Assembly: GCA_963732155.1 (NCBI GenBank)
Contig: CAVSYB010000014.1
Location: forward strand, 117,517 to 181,516
Origin: Roseiarcus sp963732155
GTDB lineage: Bacteria > Pseudomonadota > Alphaproteobacteria > Rhizobiales > Beijerinckiaceae
Reading direction: 5' to 3'
Length of the DNA: 64,000 nucleotides
A program made the translations under genes and the position numbers. This document shows, piece after piece, positions 8,652 to 17,307 of the stretch. Every line of letters begins with the position of its first letter. Within the stretch, counting starts at the first letter, position 1. The notes beneath the pieces are model-generated. The model searched no databases. It was not told the origin of the DNA and worked only from the letters and a program-made list of their open reading frames with translations.

Positions 8652-8870
8652 TCCTTCGGACAGGCGCGACGCTACACCTCGGCGGTCGCATTGTTAAGCG
8701 CCGCCAATGTCGCACGGGCGGGACGCCTGGCGGCGGCCTTTCGGCTTGCGCGGTGTTCCCTGTCGATCCCCGAAGGAGACCGTCCAGTGGACGCCATCGG
8801 AACGAGAGACGACAGGCAAATCGTCGCTCAATCGTCCCTGGACCGTCGCGCCGCGACCCGCGACGCGCCG

Positions 8871-9656
8871 TCAGAACCCGAGCGCCTGCGCATTGACGCT
8901 GGCCTCGAGGCCGCCGTCGACGGGCAGATTGGCCCCGTTGATCCAGCGCGCGCCGTCGGAGCAAAGGAACAGAATCGCCGGCGCGACGTCGGACGCCGTT
9001 CCCGCCCGCCCGACGCGCGCGATGTCGTCATCGACGCGCGCGTCGCCGAATATCGTCCGGAATTCCCGCAGGATCGGCGTCGCCACCGGCCCCGGACTGA
9101 CCGCGTTCACCCGGATCCCGCGCGCCTTGAACAACGCTTGATGGGCGGCGCGCTGCGTCCACAACAACAACGCCTCTTTCGAGACCGGATAACCTTCGGC
9201 GTCGCCGATCGCATGATGGCGCGCGATCTCTGCGCAATCGGGAAAACCCTCGACGCCGACCAGCGCCTTGGCGCGTTCGAGATTGGCGCGCCAGCCATAG
9301 CCGGCGATCGAGGCGACGTTGACGACGGCGCCGCCCTCGCGCAAACGCGGCGCCGCGGCGACCGACAGCGCGCGCAGCCCGTAGAAATTGATCGCCAGCG
9401 TCCTGGCGGCGCCGAGCGTTCCCGAGACGCCGGCGACGTTGCAAAGAGCGTCGAAGCGCGGCGGCAGGCGCGCGGCGACCGCCTCGACTCCCCCGCCGGT
9501 CGAAAGATCGGCTTCGATGAACCGGCCAAGCAACGGCGAGGGCATGCGCAAATCGACGCCGATGACCTCGGCGCCGAGTTGCAGCGCGAGCTCCCCCGTG
9601 CGGGCGCCGATGCCCGAAGCGACCCCGGTTATGACGATCGTCTTGCCATAGAGCAT
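8871..9656 (-). CDS. Short-chain dehydrogenase, coniferyl-alcohol dehydrogenase-like
   Basis: A 261-residue classical SDR: cofactor motif TGVASGIG at residues 11-18, NVAG in the mid-domain, active-site YPVSK and PGPVATPIL after it. The acidic residue ending beta-2 (GVDLRMP) predicts NAD(H). The overall pattern, especially the insertion around YGWRANLERAKAL before the active site and the NLPVDGGLEA ending, is that of coniferyl-alcohol dehydrogenase/3-alpha-hydroxysteroid dehydrogenase-like proteins. It follows livM after 28 bases on the same strand, so it is likely co-transcribed and may oxidise a compound imported by that transporter. Substrate is uncertain. Confidence 0.8.
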   Translation of the reverse strand: MLYGKTIVITGVASGIGARTGELALQLGAEVIGVDLRMPSPLLGRFIEADLSTGGGVEAVAARLPPRFDALCNVAGVSGTLGAARTLAINFYGLRALSVAAAPRLREGGAVVNVASIAGYGWRANLERAKALVGVEGFPDCAEIARHHAIGDAEGYPVSKEALLLWTQRAAHQALFKARGIRVNAVSPGPVATPILREFRTIFGDARVDDDIARVGRAGTASDVAPAILFLCSDGARWINGANLPVDGGLEASVNAQALGF

Positions 9657-9684
9657 CGCCGCCTCCTCCTCGCCTGCTTCTCGC

Positions 9685-10734
9685 CTACCCTGAAGTCCCG
9701 CGCGGCCCGCCGGCGGCCGCTGCGCCGGGCGAGGGCGCTTCCTCGATCTTCAGCCAGCGGCCGACCGGCAACAGGCGCAGGCCGAAGCGATCGTCGGCCC
9801 AGCCCCACAGGCCTTTGGGCAGGAACAAAGCGAACAGCAGCGCCGCGCCGCCGAGGCCGACGAGGTACCAGACGCCGGTCGCGCCGAACCAGGCTTCGAT
9901 CGCAAAGTAGATCACGGCGCCGAGGATCGGCCCTTCGAAAGTGCCGAGCCCGCCGACCAGCACCATGAAGATCATGTAGGCGGTCCACTGAACGCTGAAA
10001 TAGGTCTTCGGCTGAAAGGTGATCGTGGTGGCGAGCCAGAGCGCGCCCGCCAGGCCGACGCCGAAGGCGGCGAGGACGAAAATGACGCGCTTGGTGCGCA
10101 TGACGCGGACGCCCACCGCGGCGGCGGCGTCCTCGTTGTCGCGGATCGCCTGGATCGCCGCGCCGAGCGGCGAACGGAGCAAGGCGAACAGCAGGCCGAT
10201 CACCACGACCATCGCGCCGAGCGCCGTCCAATAGGTGAACGCGTGGCGGGCCTCGGCGGGGTAGCCGTCGAGCGCGATCAGCGAAGTGCCCGTTTCGCCG
10301 CGCACCAGCGTATCGAGATTGACGAGCAGATGCGCGAGCGCGGCGACGATCCACATGCCGATGGCGAACTCGCCGGCCCTGAGGCGCAGCATGAAGGCCG
10401 AGATCGGCAGCGCAAGAACGCCGACGATGAGGCCCGCGAGCAGGAGCGCGAGATAGACGCCGACGCCGGCGTCCGCGAGGCGCACCGCGCCGTAGGCGCC
10501 GAGGCCGAAGAACGCCTGCTGGCCGATCGACACGAGGCCGCCATAGCCGGCGAGCGCGTTCCAGGTGACCGCAAGGATGACATAGATGAACAGCGTGGTC
10601 AGCTTGTCGATGGCGTTGGCGCCGAACGCCAGCGGTCCGGCGGCGAGGACGCCGACGAGCGCCACGGCGGCGACGACCGAGCCGATCGAGGCGACGCTCC
10701 AGCGTTCGACGCGAATTGCGCCGCGGCCGCTCAA
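9685..10734 (-). CDS. Branched-chain amino acid-type ABC permease (LivM-like)
   Basis: A 349-residue membrane permease. The likely start is TTG at 10734, which overlaps the livH stop as TTGA and has GAGGAG six bases upstream; no better ATG exists without running far into livH. Family features are AVTWNALAGYGGLVSIGQQAFFG, LRSPLGAAIQAIRDNEDAAAAVGV and GGLGTFEGPILGAVIYF. The tail is Pro/Ala-rich. It pairs with LivH to form the membrane channel of a HAAT-type importer whose substrate may be an aromatic acid or other compound rather than an amino acid. Confidence 0.88.
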   Translation of the reverse strand: MSGRGAIRVERWSVASIGSVVAAVALVGVLAAGPLAFGANAIDKLTTLFIYVILAVTWNALAGYGGLVSIGQQAFFGLGAYGAVRLADAGVGVYLALLLAGLIVGVLALPISAFMLRLRAGEFAIGMWIVAALAHLLVNLDTLVRGETGTSLIALDGYPAEARHAFTYWTALGAMVVVIGLLFALLRSPLGAAIQAIRDNEDAAAAVGVRVMRTKRVIFVLAAFGVGLAGALWLATTITFQPKTYFSVQWTAYMIFMVLVGGLGTFEGPILGAVIYFAIEAWFGATGVWYLVGLGGAALLFALFLPKGLWGWADDRFGLRLLPVGRWLKIEEAPSPGAAAAGGPRGTSG

Positions 10735-11627
10735 GCGCGGCTCCTCAGCGAAGCCAGGAACAGCGCCCCGGCGCCGCGCCAGTAGAGGCGCCCGAAGAGA
10801 ACAATGAAGAATATCGCGTGCCCGCCGATGAAGAAGCCTTGCGGATTGATTTGCGCGCCGAGGTTCTGCGCGACCCCGAGCGCGACGCCGCCGATCAGCG
10901 TGCCCCACAGAGAGCCGGCGCCGCCGATCACCGCCGCCTCGAAGGCGAAGATCAATTGCGGCGCGCCGGCGTAGGGATCGAAGGTCGCGCGCATCGCCAG
11001 CGCCGCGCCGGCCAGACCGACGGTCGCCATCGCGATCGCGGCGGCGGTCGCGTTGACCAGGCGCGCGTTGATCCCGACGAGGCCGACCGTGTCGGGATCC
11101 TCCGCCGTCGCGCGAATCGCCCGGCCGAGCGGCGTGCGCGACAGGAACAACTGAAGGCCGCCGAGGACGACGACGGCCGTGGCGAAGATCAGCGCGGAAA
11201 GTCGGCCGACGTCGATATCATCGGTCAGCGACCAGGAATCATACGAGAAAGACCCGATATAGGGCGCCAGCGAGCGCGTATCGGCGCCGAATTCCTCGAA
11301 CAGCAGATTGTCGATGACGATCGACAGGCCGAACGTGCTGAGGATCGGCACCAGCAGACCCGCGCGCATGCTTCGCTCCAGCACGGCGCGCTGCAGCGTC
11401 CAGCCGATCGCCGCCATCGCCGGCACGACAACCACAAGCCCGAGGAACGGCGACACGCCGAAACGGTCGGCGAGCACATAGAGAGCGAACGCCGCCAGGA
11501 TGGCGAGGCTGCCATGGGCGATGTTGATGATCCCCATCACGCTGAACATGAATGAAAGCCCGCAGGCGATCAGCGCATAATAGCCGCCGAGCAACACCCC
11601 CTGGACGATCTGGTTGAGCCAGATCAT
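10731..11627 (-). CDS. Branched-chain amino acid-type ABC permease (LivH-like)
   Basis: A 298-residue polytopic permease of the LivH family. It opens with MIWLNQIVQGVLLGGYYALI, then GLSFMFSVMGIINIAHGSL; the coupling segment is SRTPLGRAIRATAEDPDTVGLVG, followed by GGAGSLWGTLIGGVALG. Its ATG overlaps the upstream livF stop by four bases (ATGA) and its own stop overlaps the livM TTG start, so the genes are translationally coupled. Confidence 0.9.
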   Translation of the reverse strand: MIWLNQIVQGVLLGGYYALIACGLSFMFSVMGIINIAHGSLAILAAFALYVLADRFGVSPFLGLVVVVPAMAAIGWTLQRAVLERSMRAGLLVPILSTFGLSIVIDNLLFEEFGADTRSLAPYIGSFSYDSWSLTDDIDVGRLSALIFATAVVVLGGLQLFLSRTPLGRAIRATAEDPDTVGLVGINARLVNATAAAIAMATVGLAGAALAMRATFDPYAGAPQLIFAFEAAVIGGAGSLWGTLIGGVALGVAQNLGAQINPQGFFIGGHAIFFIVLFGRLYWRGAGALFLASLRSRA

Positions 11628-12352
11628 CGCGCCGCTCCGGCGGCCGCGGCCTTGTCGAGCCCGAAATAGGCGCCGGCCACCGCCTCGCGCGTCAGCTCCG
11701 CCGCCTTCCCCGCCAGAGCGACGACGCCCTCCAGCATGCAGATGACGCGGCCGGCGACGCGCAGCGCGCGGGTCAGGTCCTGCTCGACGAGGATGATCGT
11801 CGTGCCCGAGGTCAACAGCGTCTGCAGCGAGGAATAGACGCGCTCGACCGCGACCGGCGAGAGGCCGAGAGAAACCTCGTCGAGCATCAGCAGCTCCGGA
11901 TTGGTCATCAACGCGCGGCCGATCGCCGTCGCCTGCTGTTCGCCGCCCGACAGCGTCCCGGCGCGCGCCTTGCGACGGGCCTTGAGATTGGGAAACGCCT
12001 CCATCACCGCCTCGAGCGTCCAGGAGCCGGATCGGCCGGCGGCGCGCGCCAGCATCAGGTTCTCCTCGACGCTCATCTGCGCGAAAAGCCGACGCCCCTC
12101 GGGAACCAGCGCGAGCCCCGAGCCGACCCGCTCGTGCGCCGGCGCCCGCGTCACTTCGGCGCCGTTGAACAGCACGCGTCCCCCCGTCGCCGGATGCGCC
12201 CCGGCGATCGCCCGAAGCAGCGTCGTCTTGCCGGCGCCGTTGGCGCCGAGCAGCGCGACGGTCTCGCCCCGCTCGATCTCGAAGCTGACGCCGCGCACCG
12301 CCTGGAGGAGACCATGGCGGACGTCGAGCCGCTCGACGGCGAGCAGGCTCAA
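11624..12352 (-). CDS. ABC transporter ATP-binding protein (LivF-like)
   Basis: A 242-residue ATPase. The start is taken as TTG at 12352, overlapping the livG stop in TTGA with GGGAG six bases upstream, giving the usual LivF N-terminus SLLAVERLDVRHGLLQAVRG. Motifs: Walker A GANGAGKTT, signature LSGGEQQATAIGRAL, Walker B LLMLDEVSLGLSP (Val-Ser-Leu-Gly-Leu is typical of LivF) and switch His replaced as usual by VEQD. It energises the LivH/LivM channel with LivG. Confidence 0.88.
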   Translation of the reverse strand: MSLLAVERLDVRHGLLQAVRGVSFEIERGETVALLGANGAGKTTLLRAIAGAHPATGGRVLFNGAEVTRAPAHERVGSGLALVPEGRRLFAQMSVEENLMLARAAGRSGSWTLEAVMEAFPNLKARRKARAGTLSGGEQQATAIGRALMTNPELLMLDEVSLGLSPVAVERVYSSLQTLLTSGTTIILVEQDLTRALRVAGRVICMLEGVVALAGKAAELTREAVAGAYFGLDKAAAAGAAR

Positions 12353-13089
12353 TGAACGCTCCCGCCGAGATAGGCCGAGATCACCGCCTTGTCGACCATC
12401 ACCGCGCGCGGTTCGCCGTCGGCGATGATGCGCCCGGCGTCCATGCAGATAAGGCGTTCGGCGACCTGGAGGAGGACATGCACGATATGCTCGATCCAGA
12501 CGATGGCGACGCCGCCCGCGCGCAGCTGGCGGATCGTCGCCACGAGCTCGCTCGCCTCGTCGTCGGCGAGGCCGCCGCCGATTTCGTCGAGCAGCAGGAC
12601 CGCGGGGTTGGCGCCCAGCGCGCGGGCGAGTTCGAGCCGCTTGCGGTCGAGCAGGCCGAGCGTCTCGGCGCGCCGGTTGGCGAGGCGCAACATGCCGCAC
12701 AACGATATCGCCTCGATCGAACGCCGGTTGGCCCGCTCGACATCCATCCGGCCGCCGTTCGTCGCGGCGACGAAGACGTTCTCGAACACCGTCATGCCGT
12801 TGAACGGCTGCGGAATCTGATGGGTGCGCGCGACGCCCAGCCGGCAGCGCTCCGACGCCGACAGGCCGGTGACGTCGACGCCGCGGAAGCGGACCGTCCC
12901 CGCGGTCGGGGCCTGCGCGCCGGCGAGCACGCTGAGCAAGGTCGTCTTGCCCGCCCCGTTCGGCCCGACGATGCCGACGGCCTCGTTGGCGCGCAGTGAA
13001 AAATCGATTCCATCCAGGACCACAAGCGCGTTGAAGCGCTTGTGAATCCCCGACGTCGAGAGGATTGCGCCGTTCGCTTCAGCGGTCAC
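12349..13089 (-). CDS. ABC transporter ATP-binding protein (LivG-like)
   Basis: A 246-residue ATPase with Walker A GPNGAGKTT, the LivG-type sequence GVARTHQIPQPFNGMTVFENV and Walker B AVLLLDEIGGGLADDEA, then H-loop WIEHIVHVL. The signature region reads LGLLDRKRLELARALG instead of a Ser-Gly-Gly core; this variant occurs in a subset of HAAT ATPases. It starts 22 bases after the binding-protein stop and overlaps livF by four bases. Membrane-associated on the cytoplasmic side. Confidence 0.88.
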   Translation of the reverse strand: MTAEANGAILSTSGIHKRFNALVVLDGIDFSLRANEAVGIVGPNGAGKTTLLSVLAGAQAPTAGTVRFRGVDVTGLSASERCRLGVARTHQIPQPFNGMTVFENVFVAATNGGRMDVERANRRSIEAISLCGMLRLANRRAETLGLLDRKRLELARALGANPAVLLLDEIGGGLADDEASELVATIRQLRAGGVAIVWIEHIVHVLLQVAERLICMDAGRIIADGEPRAVMVDKAVISAYLGGSVH

Positions 13090-13111
13090 GGCGTTCCTTT
13101 CCGCGCCCCGA

Positions 13112-14443
13112 TCACTTGCCGTTGTAGAGGGCGAGCTTGGCCGCGATCGGCACGTTGGGATCGGTCGCGTGCTCGGTCACCACGATGTCCAGCTTGAATT
13201 TCGAGCCGGGCTTCGCCTTCACCCATTGCGAGCCGATGATCGGTCCCGGCGAGACGTTTGGAAAGGGACCCGAGGTGAAATCCACCTTGCCGCCCATCGT
13301 CACCGTGTTGAGCGCGCCGAGCGCCTTGGCGACTTCCGCCTTGTTCTTCGGGTCGGCGCTCGCCTTCAGCGCGGCGACGCCGGCGTCGAACAACGCCATG
13401 CTGGCCCCCAGTTGCTGCGTCCATTGCTTGCCGCTGGCCTTCTCGTAGCCGTCGGCGATTTCGTCGCCCGAAACGCCGGTGAGCGAGGACTTGTAGGGAA
13501 ACGACCGGTGCCAGTAGCAGGCGGTCGCCAGGTTGAAGCCGAGATCGCCGAGCGAATCGACCTGGCTGGGAAACAACCCGGTCTTGGCGATCTGGGCGAT
13601 CTTCACCATCCTGGTATAGCCTTGCTGAGCCGCCTGGCGCCAGAACGCGGCGAAATCGGGCGGAATCGGGAAGGTGTTGAAGATCTCGCATTTCTCCTGC
13701 TTGAACTTGGCGATCTGCGCCGAATAATCGGTGGTGCCGTCCTCATAGGGGCCGGGATCGATGATCGTGAAGCCGGCCTTGGCGAGCGCCGGGGCCAGAT
13801 TCTCGCGGATCGCGTTGCCGTCGGCGTCGTTGGGGTAGAGGACGCCGACTTTCTTGTTGGTCTCCAGGCTGTTCCACATCGACACATAGGTCTCGAAGAA
13901 TTCCTTGCCGCCGAAGCCGAAATGATAGGTCCATTTGAACGGCGAGGGCTGGCCCGGCTTGCCGCCGCGCCCGAAATACCAGGCCTCCCACGGCATCACC
14001 GTCGACAGGCACGGCACGCCGGCGGCCTCGCAGGCGTCGGCGACCGGGTTGATGGTCTCGGGAGTCGAGACGGGCAGCATCAGATCGACCTGATCGTTGT
14101 TGATCAGCGTCTTGGCGAGCTGGCTCGCCCGCGAGGGGTCCGACTGCGTGTCGCGGTCGAGGACCTGAACCTCGTAGGTCTTGCCGCCAATCGCCAGGCC
14201 GCCGGCGAACGCCTTGCGCGCGAGTTCGAGCACGTAGCCGTCGGTTTCGCCAAAGCCAGCCAGCGCGCCGGTGCGCGGACTGACGAAGCCGATCTTCAGG
14301 ACGTTTTCGGCGCCGGCGGCGAAGGCGCCGCGACGCCCGAGGCTGAGGGCGAATCCGCCCGCGCCCGCGCCCGCGAGCAATTGACGGCGCGAAAGCCGCC
14401 GGCCGGCGTTCGGGCGCCGCTCGCCGATCAATTCCTTCGTCAT
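13112..14443 (-). CDS. HAAT-type ABC transporter substrate-binding protein (LivK-like, Tat-exported)
   Basis: A 443-residue binding protein of the Peripla_BP_6 type. The ATG at 14443 has AGGGAGAG just upstream. The N-terminus contains the twin-arginine motif SRRQLLAG at about residues 18-25 followed by a weakly hydrophobic stretch, so Tat export is likely. The mature domain begins NVLKIGFVSPRTGALAGFG, then VQVLDRDTQSDPSRASQLA. Long members of this family often bind aromatic acids or other non-amino-acid ligands. It is first in the five-gene transporter operon on this strand. Confidence 0.88.
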   Translation of the reverse strand: MTKELIGERRPNAGRRLSRRQLLAGAGAGGFALSLGRRGAFAAGAENVLKIGFVSPRTGALAGFGETDGYVLELARKAFAGGLAIGGKTYEVQVLDRDTQSDPSRASQLAKTLINNDQVDLMLPVSTPETINPVADACEAAGVPCLSTVMPWEAWYFGRGGKPGQPSPFKWTYHFGFGGKEFFETYVSMWNSLETNKKVGVLYPNDADGNAIRENLAPALAKAGFTIIDPGPYEDGTTDYSAQIAKFKQEKCEIFNTFPIPPDFAAFWRQAAQQGYTRMVKIAQIAKTGLFPSQVDSLGDLGFNLATACYWHRSFPYKSSLTGVSGDEIADGYEKASGKQWTQQLGASMALFDAGVAALKASADPKNKAEVAKALGALNTVTMGGKVDFTSGPFPNVSPGPIIGSQWVKAKPGSKFKLDIVVTEHATDPNVPIAAKLALYNGK

Positions 14444-14490
14444 GTTTCTCTCCCTGTTGCTGGTCGTCGCCACGCTTACAATCCCGCGCT

Positions 14491-15942
14491 TCAAATCGGA
14501 TAATGGCCGGGCAGTTCGGCGACCGTCAGCCACCGCAATTCGGTGAACTCGTGGATCGCCGCCTTGCCGCCGAAGCGCCCGTAGCCGGACGCCTTGACGC
14601 CGCCGAACGGCATCTGCGGCTCGTCGTTCACCGTCGAGCTGTTGATGTGGCAGATGCCCGATTCGATCCGGCGGGCGACGGCGAGCGCGCGCTGGAAGTC
14701 GCCGCCGAACACCGCCGCCGCCAGGCCATATTCGGTGTCGTTGGCGACGCGGACCGCCTCCTCGACGCCCTGCACGCGAACCAGCGCCGCCACCGGCCCG
14801 AACGATTCCTCCGAATAGATTTGCATCGCCGGCGTCACATGATCGAGCACAGTCGCGTCCATCAGGATGCTGTTGGCGGGGCCGCCGGCGAGCAACCGCG
14901 CGCCCTTCGACACGGCGTCCTTGATCAGCCGGTTGATTCGCTCGACCGCCTCGTAGCCGACGAGCGAGCCGAGCGGCGTATTGCCCTGCCGGGGATCGCC
15001 GGCGACCAGCGTCGCCGCCTTCCTGGCGAACTTTGCCGCAAAAGCGTCGGCGACCGCCTCGTCGACGACGATGCGCTCGGTCGACATGCAGATCTGACCC
15101 TGATTGAAAAAGGCGCCGAAAGCGGCGGCTTTCACCGCCTCGTCGAGGTCGGCGTCGTCGAGCACGACGAACGGCGCCTTGCCGCCGAGCTCGAGCAGCG
15201 CGGGCTTCAGGTGGCGCGCGGCGACCTCGGCGACGAGGCGGCCGACCCGCGTCGAGCCGGTGAAGCTGACGCGCCGCACCGCCGGATTGGAGATCAGCGC
15301 CTCGACGATCTTCGGCGCGTCGGCGGGCGCGTTGCTGACGACGTTGACGACGCCGTCGCCGAGATCGGCGTCGCGCAGCGCCTCGCCGATGATCCGATGG
15401 GTCCGCGGGCAGATCTCCGAACTCTTCAGCACCACGGTGTTGCCGCAGGCGAGCGGCGTCGCCACGGCGCGCACGCCCAGAATGACCGGGGCGTTCCACG
15501 GCGCCATGCCGACCACGACGCCGGCCGGCTGGCGCACCGCCATTGCGGTGAGGCCGGGGCGGTTGGACGGGATGACCTCGCCGCCGACCTGCGTCGTCAG
15601 CGCCGCCGCCTCCTGCAGCATGCCGGCGGCGAGCATGACGTTGAACTGCGCCCAGCCGGCGGTCGCGCCGATCTCACTGGCCATGGCGTCGACGAAGTCG
15701 CCGGCGCGCTTCTCCAGATTGGCGGCGGCGCGAATCAGCCGCGCGCGACGCTCGCCGGGCCCGAGCGCCGACCAGGCGGGAAAGGCGGCGGCGGCGGCGG
15801 ATACGGCGCGCGCCGCGTCGGCCGGCGTGGCCGCCGCCGCGCGGGTCGCGACCTCGCCGGTCATCGGATTGAGCCGCTCGAAGCTTCCGCCTTCCGACGC
15901 CGGAACGTCCTTGCCCTGGATCATCAGCGCGACTTCAGTCAT
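14491..15942 (-). CDS. Aldehyde dehydrogenase, vanillin/benzaldehyde dehydrogenase-like
   Basis: A 483-residue NAD(P)-dependent aldehyde dehydrogenase of normal length. It has the oxyanion Asn in VVGMAPWNAPVIL, the nucleotide-binding FTGSTRVGR, the general base in LLELGGKAPFVVLDDADLD and the catalytic Cys in FFNQGQICMSTERI; the ending HINSSTVNDEPQMPFGGVKAS is typical of salicylaldehyde/vanillin dehydrogenases. It lies 47 bases before the binding-protein gene on the same strand and opposite the AraC regulator. Together with the SDR it suggests alcohol to aldehyde to acid oxidation. Exact substrate unknown. Confidence 0.85.
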   Translation of the reverse strand: MTEVALMIQGKDVPASEGGSFERLNPMTGEVATRAAAATPADAARAVSAAAAAFPAWSALGPGERRARLIRAAANLEKRAGDFVDAMASEIGATAGWAQFNVMLAAGMLQEAAALTTQVGGEVIPSNRPGLTAMAVRQPAGVVVGMAPWNAPVILGVRAVATPLACGNTVVLKSSEICPRTHRIIGEALRDADLGDGVVNVVSNAPADAPKIVEALISNPAVRRVSFTGSTRVGRLVAEVAARHLKPALLELGGKAPFVVLDDADLDEAVKAAAFGAFFNQGQICMSTERIVVDEAVADAFAAKFARKAATLVAGDPRQGNTPLGSLVGYEAVERINRLIKDAVSKGARLLAGGPANSILMDATVLDHVTPAMQIYSEESFGPVAALVRVQGVEEAVRVANDTEYGLAAAVFGGDFQRALAVARRIESGICHINSSTVNDEPQMPFGGVKASGYGRFGGKAAIHEFTELRWLTVAELPGHYPI

Positions 15943-16254
15943 GATCTTTCCCCGTGGCGGCCGGAAGCGATGTCGCGCGCGGCCTGCGCGCTCCCCGCCG
16001 GCGAGGCGACCGTTCGAGCCTCATGCGCTCGAACGCGACCCCGCGACGCGGTCTAAAAGGCGGTCCGACGGATAAGGGAATGCGCGCGAGCCGCGGCCGC
16101 GCGATCGCCTCTCCTGGCATGCGTTCCTCGAAACCTCGAAATTCCAGCTCTTCGTCCAGATTTCGGTTGGCAGTAAGCCCCAGTCGGGCCTCAGCGGTAA
16201 TGAACTTTTTTACAGAAATGTTGCATTTTTCTCGGCGCCTCGACAAATTCGCAC
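15943..16254. promoter_or_regulatory. Divergent intergenic region between aldehyde dehydrogenase and AraC genes
   Basis: This 312-base gap separates two divergent genes and should hold both promoters. It is GC-rich except for the last 60 bases (about 16195-16250), which are AT-rich with T-runs and a short inverted repeat (AAATG/CATTT around 16216-16228). No gene is visible. It is the natural target for the AraC-family regulator, but no site can be defined from one sequence. Confidence 0.4.
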
Positions 16255-17184
16255 ATGCCCGCCCCACTCCTTTCCGACCCTCGTCGTCCGCGGCTTCCGC
16301 CGATCGGCCCGATCGGCTCCGCGGTGATCGGCTCGCCCATGGAGGCCGCCTTCACGCGTCGAACCTGGTCGACGGCGAGTCTCGATCGGCGCCCGCGTCG
16401 ACACGCCTTTTTCGTGGTCCGCGGCCGCGCGTCCTTCGTCGGGCGCGACGGCGCGGAAATCGAGATGAAGGCCCCGTTCATCCTTTGGCTGCCGAGATCG
16501 GCGCTCGGCGAATTCCGCCTCGAGGCGGGCGGCGACGGGGTCGCCCTGTCGATCCTCGAGGATTTCGTCTGGCGCGCGGTCGGCGACAGCGGCGTGGCGA
16601 TGCATTTGAGGCCGTTGCTCGATCGCGTCGCCATCGCGACCGCGGATCGGATCGCGCCCCACCTCGACGAATTGACGACGTCGTTTTCAGCGCTGGTGCG
16701 GGAGTCCCGCGATTCCCAGCCCGGCGCGGCGGTCATGATGGGACTGCACCTCGGCGTCGTGCTGGTTCGCTTGTGGCGCGCCTCGGGGCTCGACGGCGTC
16801 GGCGGCGCGCGGCGGGCCGGCGCCACCACCGTCCAGCGCTTTCGCCAGCTGATCGAGCTTCACTATCGCGAGGGTCTGGGCATCGACGAATTCGCCCGCC
16901 TGCTCGGCGTCACACGCTCGCATCTGCACGACGCCTGCGCCCGCGGCGCCGGCGCGACGCCCCTGGGGCTCGTGCACGACCGGCTGATCGAGGAAGCCTG
17001 TCAGCGGCTCGAGCAGACCGAACTGTCGATCGAGCAAATCGGCTATAGTCTGGGGTTTCGCGATCCCGGCTATTTCAATCGCTTCTTCAAGCGACGGCGG
17101 GGCGTCGCGCCGGGCGCCTATCGAAAGACCGCGGCGCGCCGGCGCTCGGCCGACGAAGTCGCGTCCTTCGCCGCATGGCCGTGA
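16255..17184 (+). CDS. AraC-family transcriptional regulator
   Basis: A 309-residue protein with an N-terminal AraC ligand-binding-like domain (HAFFVVRGRASFVGRDGAEI, then MKAPFILWLPRSALG) and a C-terminal double helix-turn-helix of about 100 residues (IDEFARLLGVTRSHLHDACA and LSIEQIGYSLGFRDPGYFNR, ending FKRRRGVAPGAYR). The ATG at 16255 lacks a strong ribosome-binding site; an in-frame ATG at 16339 is an alternative. Divergent orientation from the aldehyde dehydrogenase/transporter genes suggests it controls them in response to the imported compound. Confidence 0.88.
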   Translation: MPAPLLSDPRRPRLPPIGPIGSAVIGSPMEAAFTRRTWSTASLDRRPRRHAFFVVRGRASFVGRDGAEIEMKAPFILWLPRSALGEFRLEAGGDGVALSILEDFVWRAVGDSGVAMHLRPLLDRVAIATADRIAPHLDELTTSFSALVRESRDSQPGAAVMMGLHLGVVLVRLWRASGLDGVGGARRAGATTVQRFRQLIELHYREGLGIDEFARLLGVTRSHLHDACARGAGATPLGLVHDRLIEEACQRLEQTELSIEQIGYSLGFRDPGYFNRFFKRRRGVAPGAYRKTAARRRSADEVASFAAWP

Positions 17185-17307
17185 GGCCGGGCTCCGGCGC
17201 CTCTTCTGCCGTTCGATCGAATCAAATAAGCCTCCGGGAGGGCGGCGGCCCGATCGGTCGGGCTCGCCGCCGACGCCTCGCCCCTCGACGATCCAAGGAG
17301 GCCGCCT

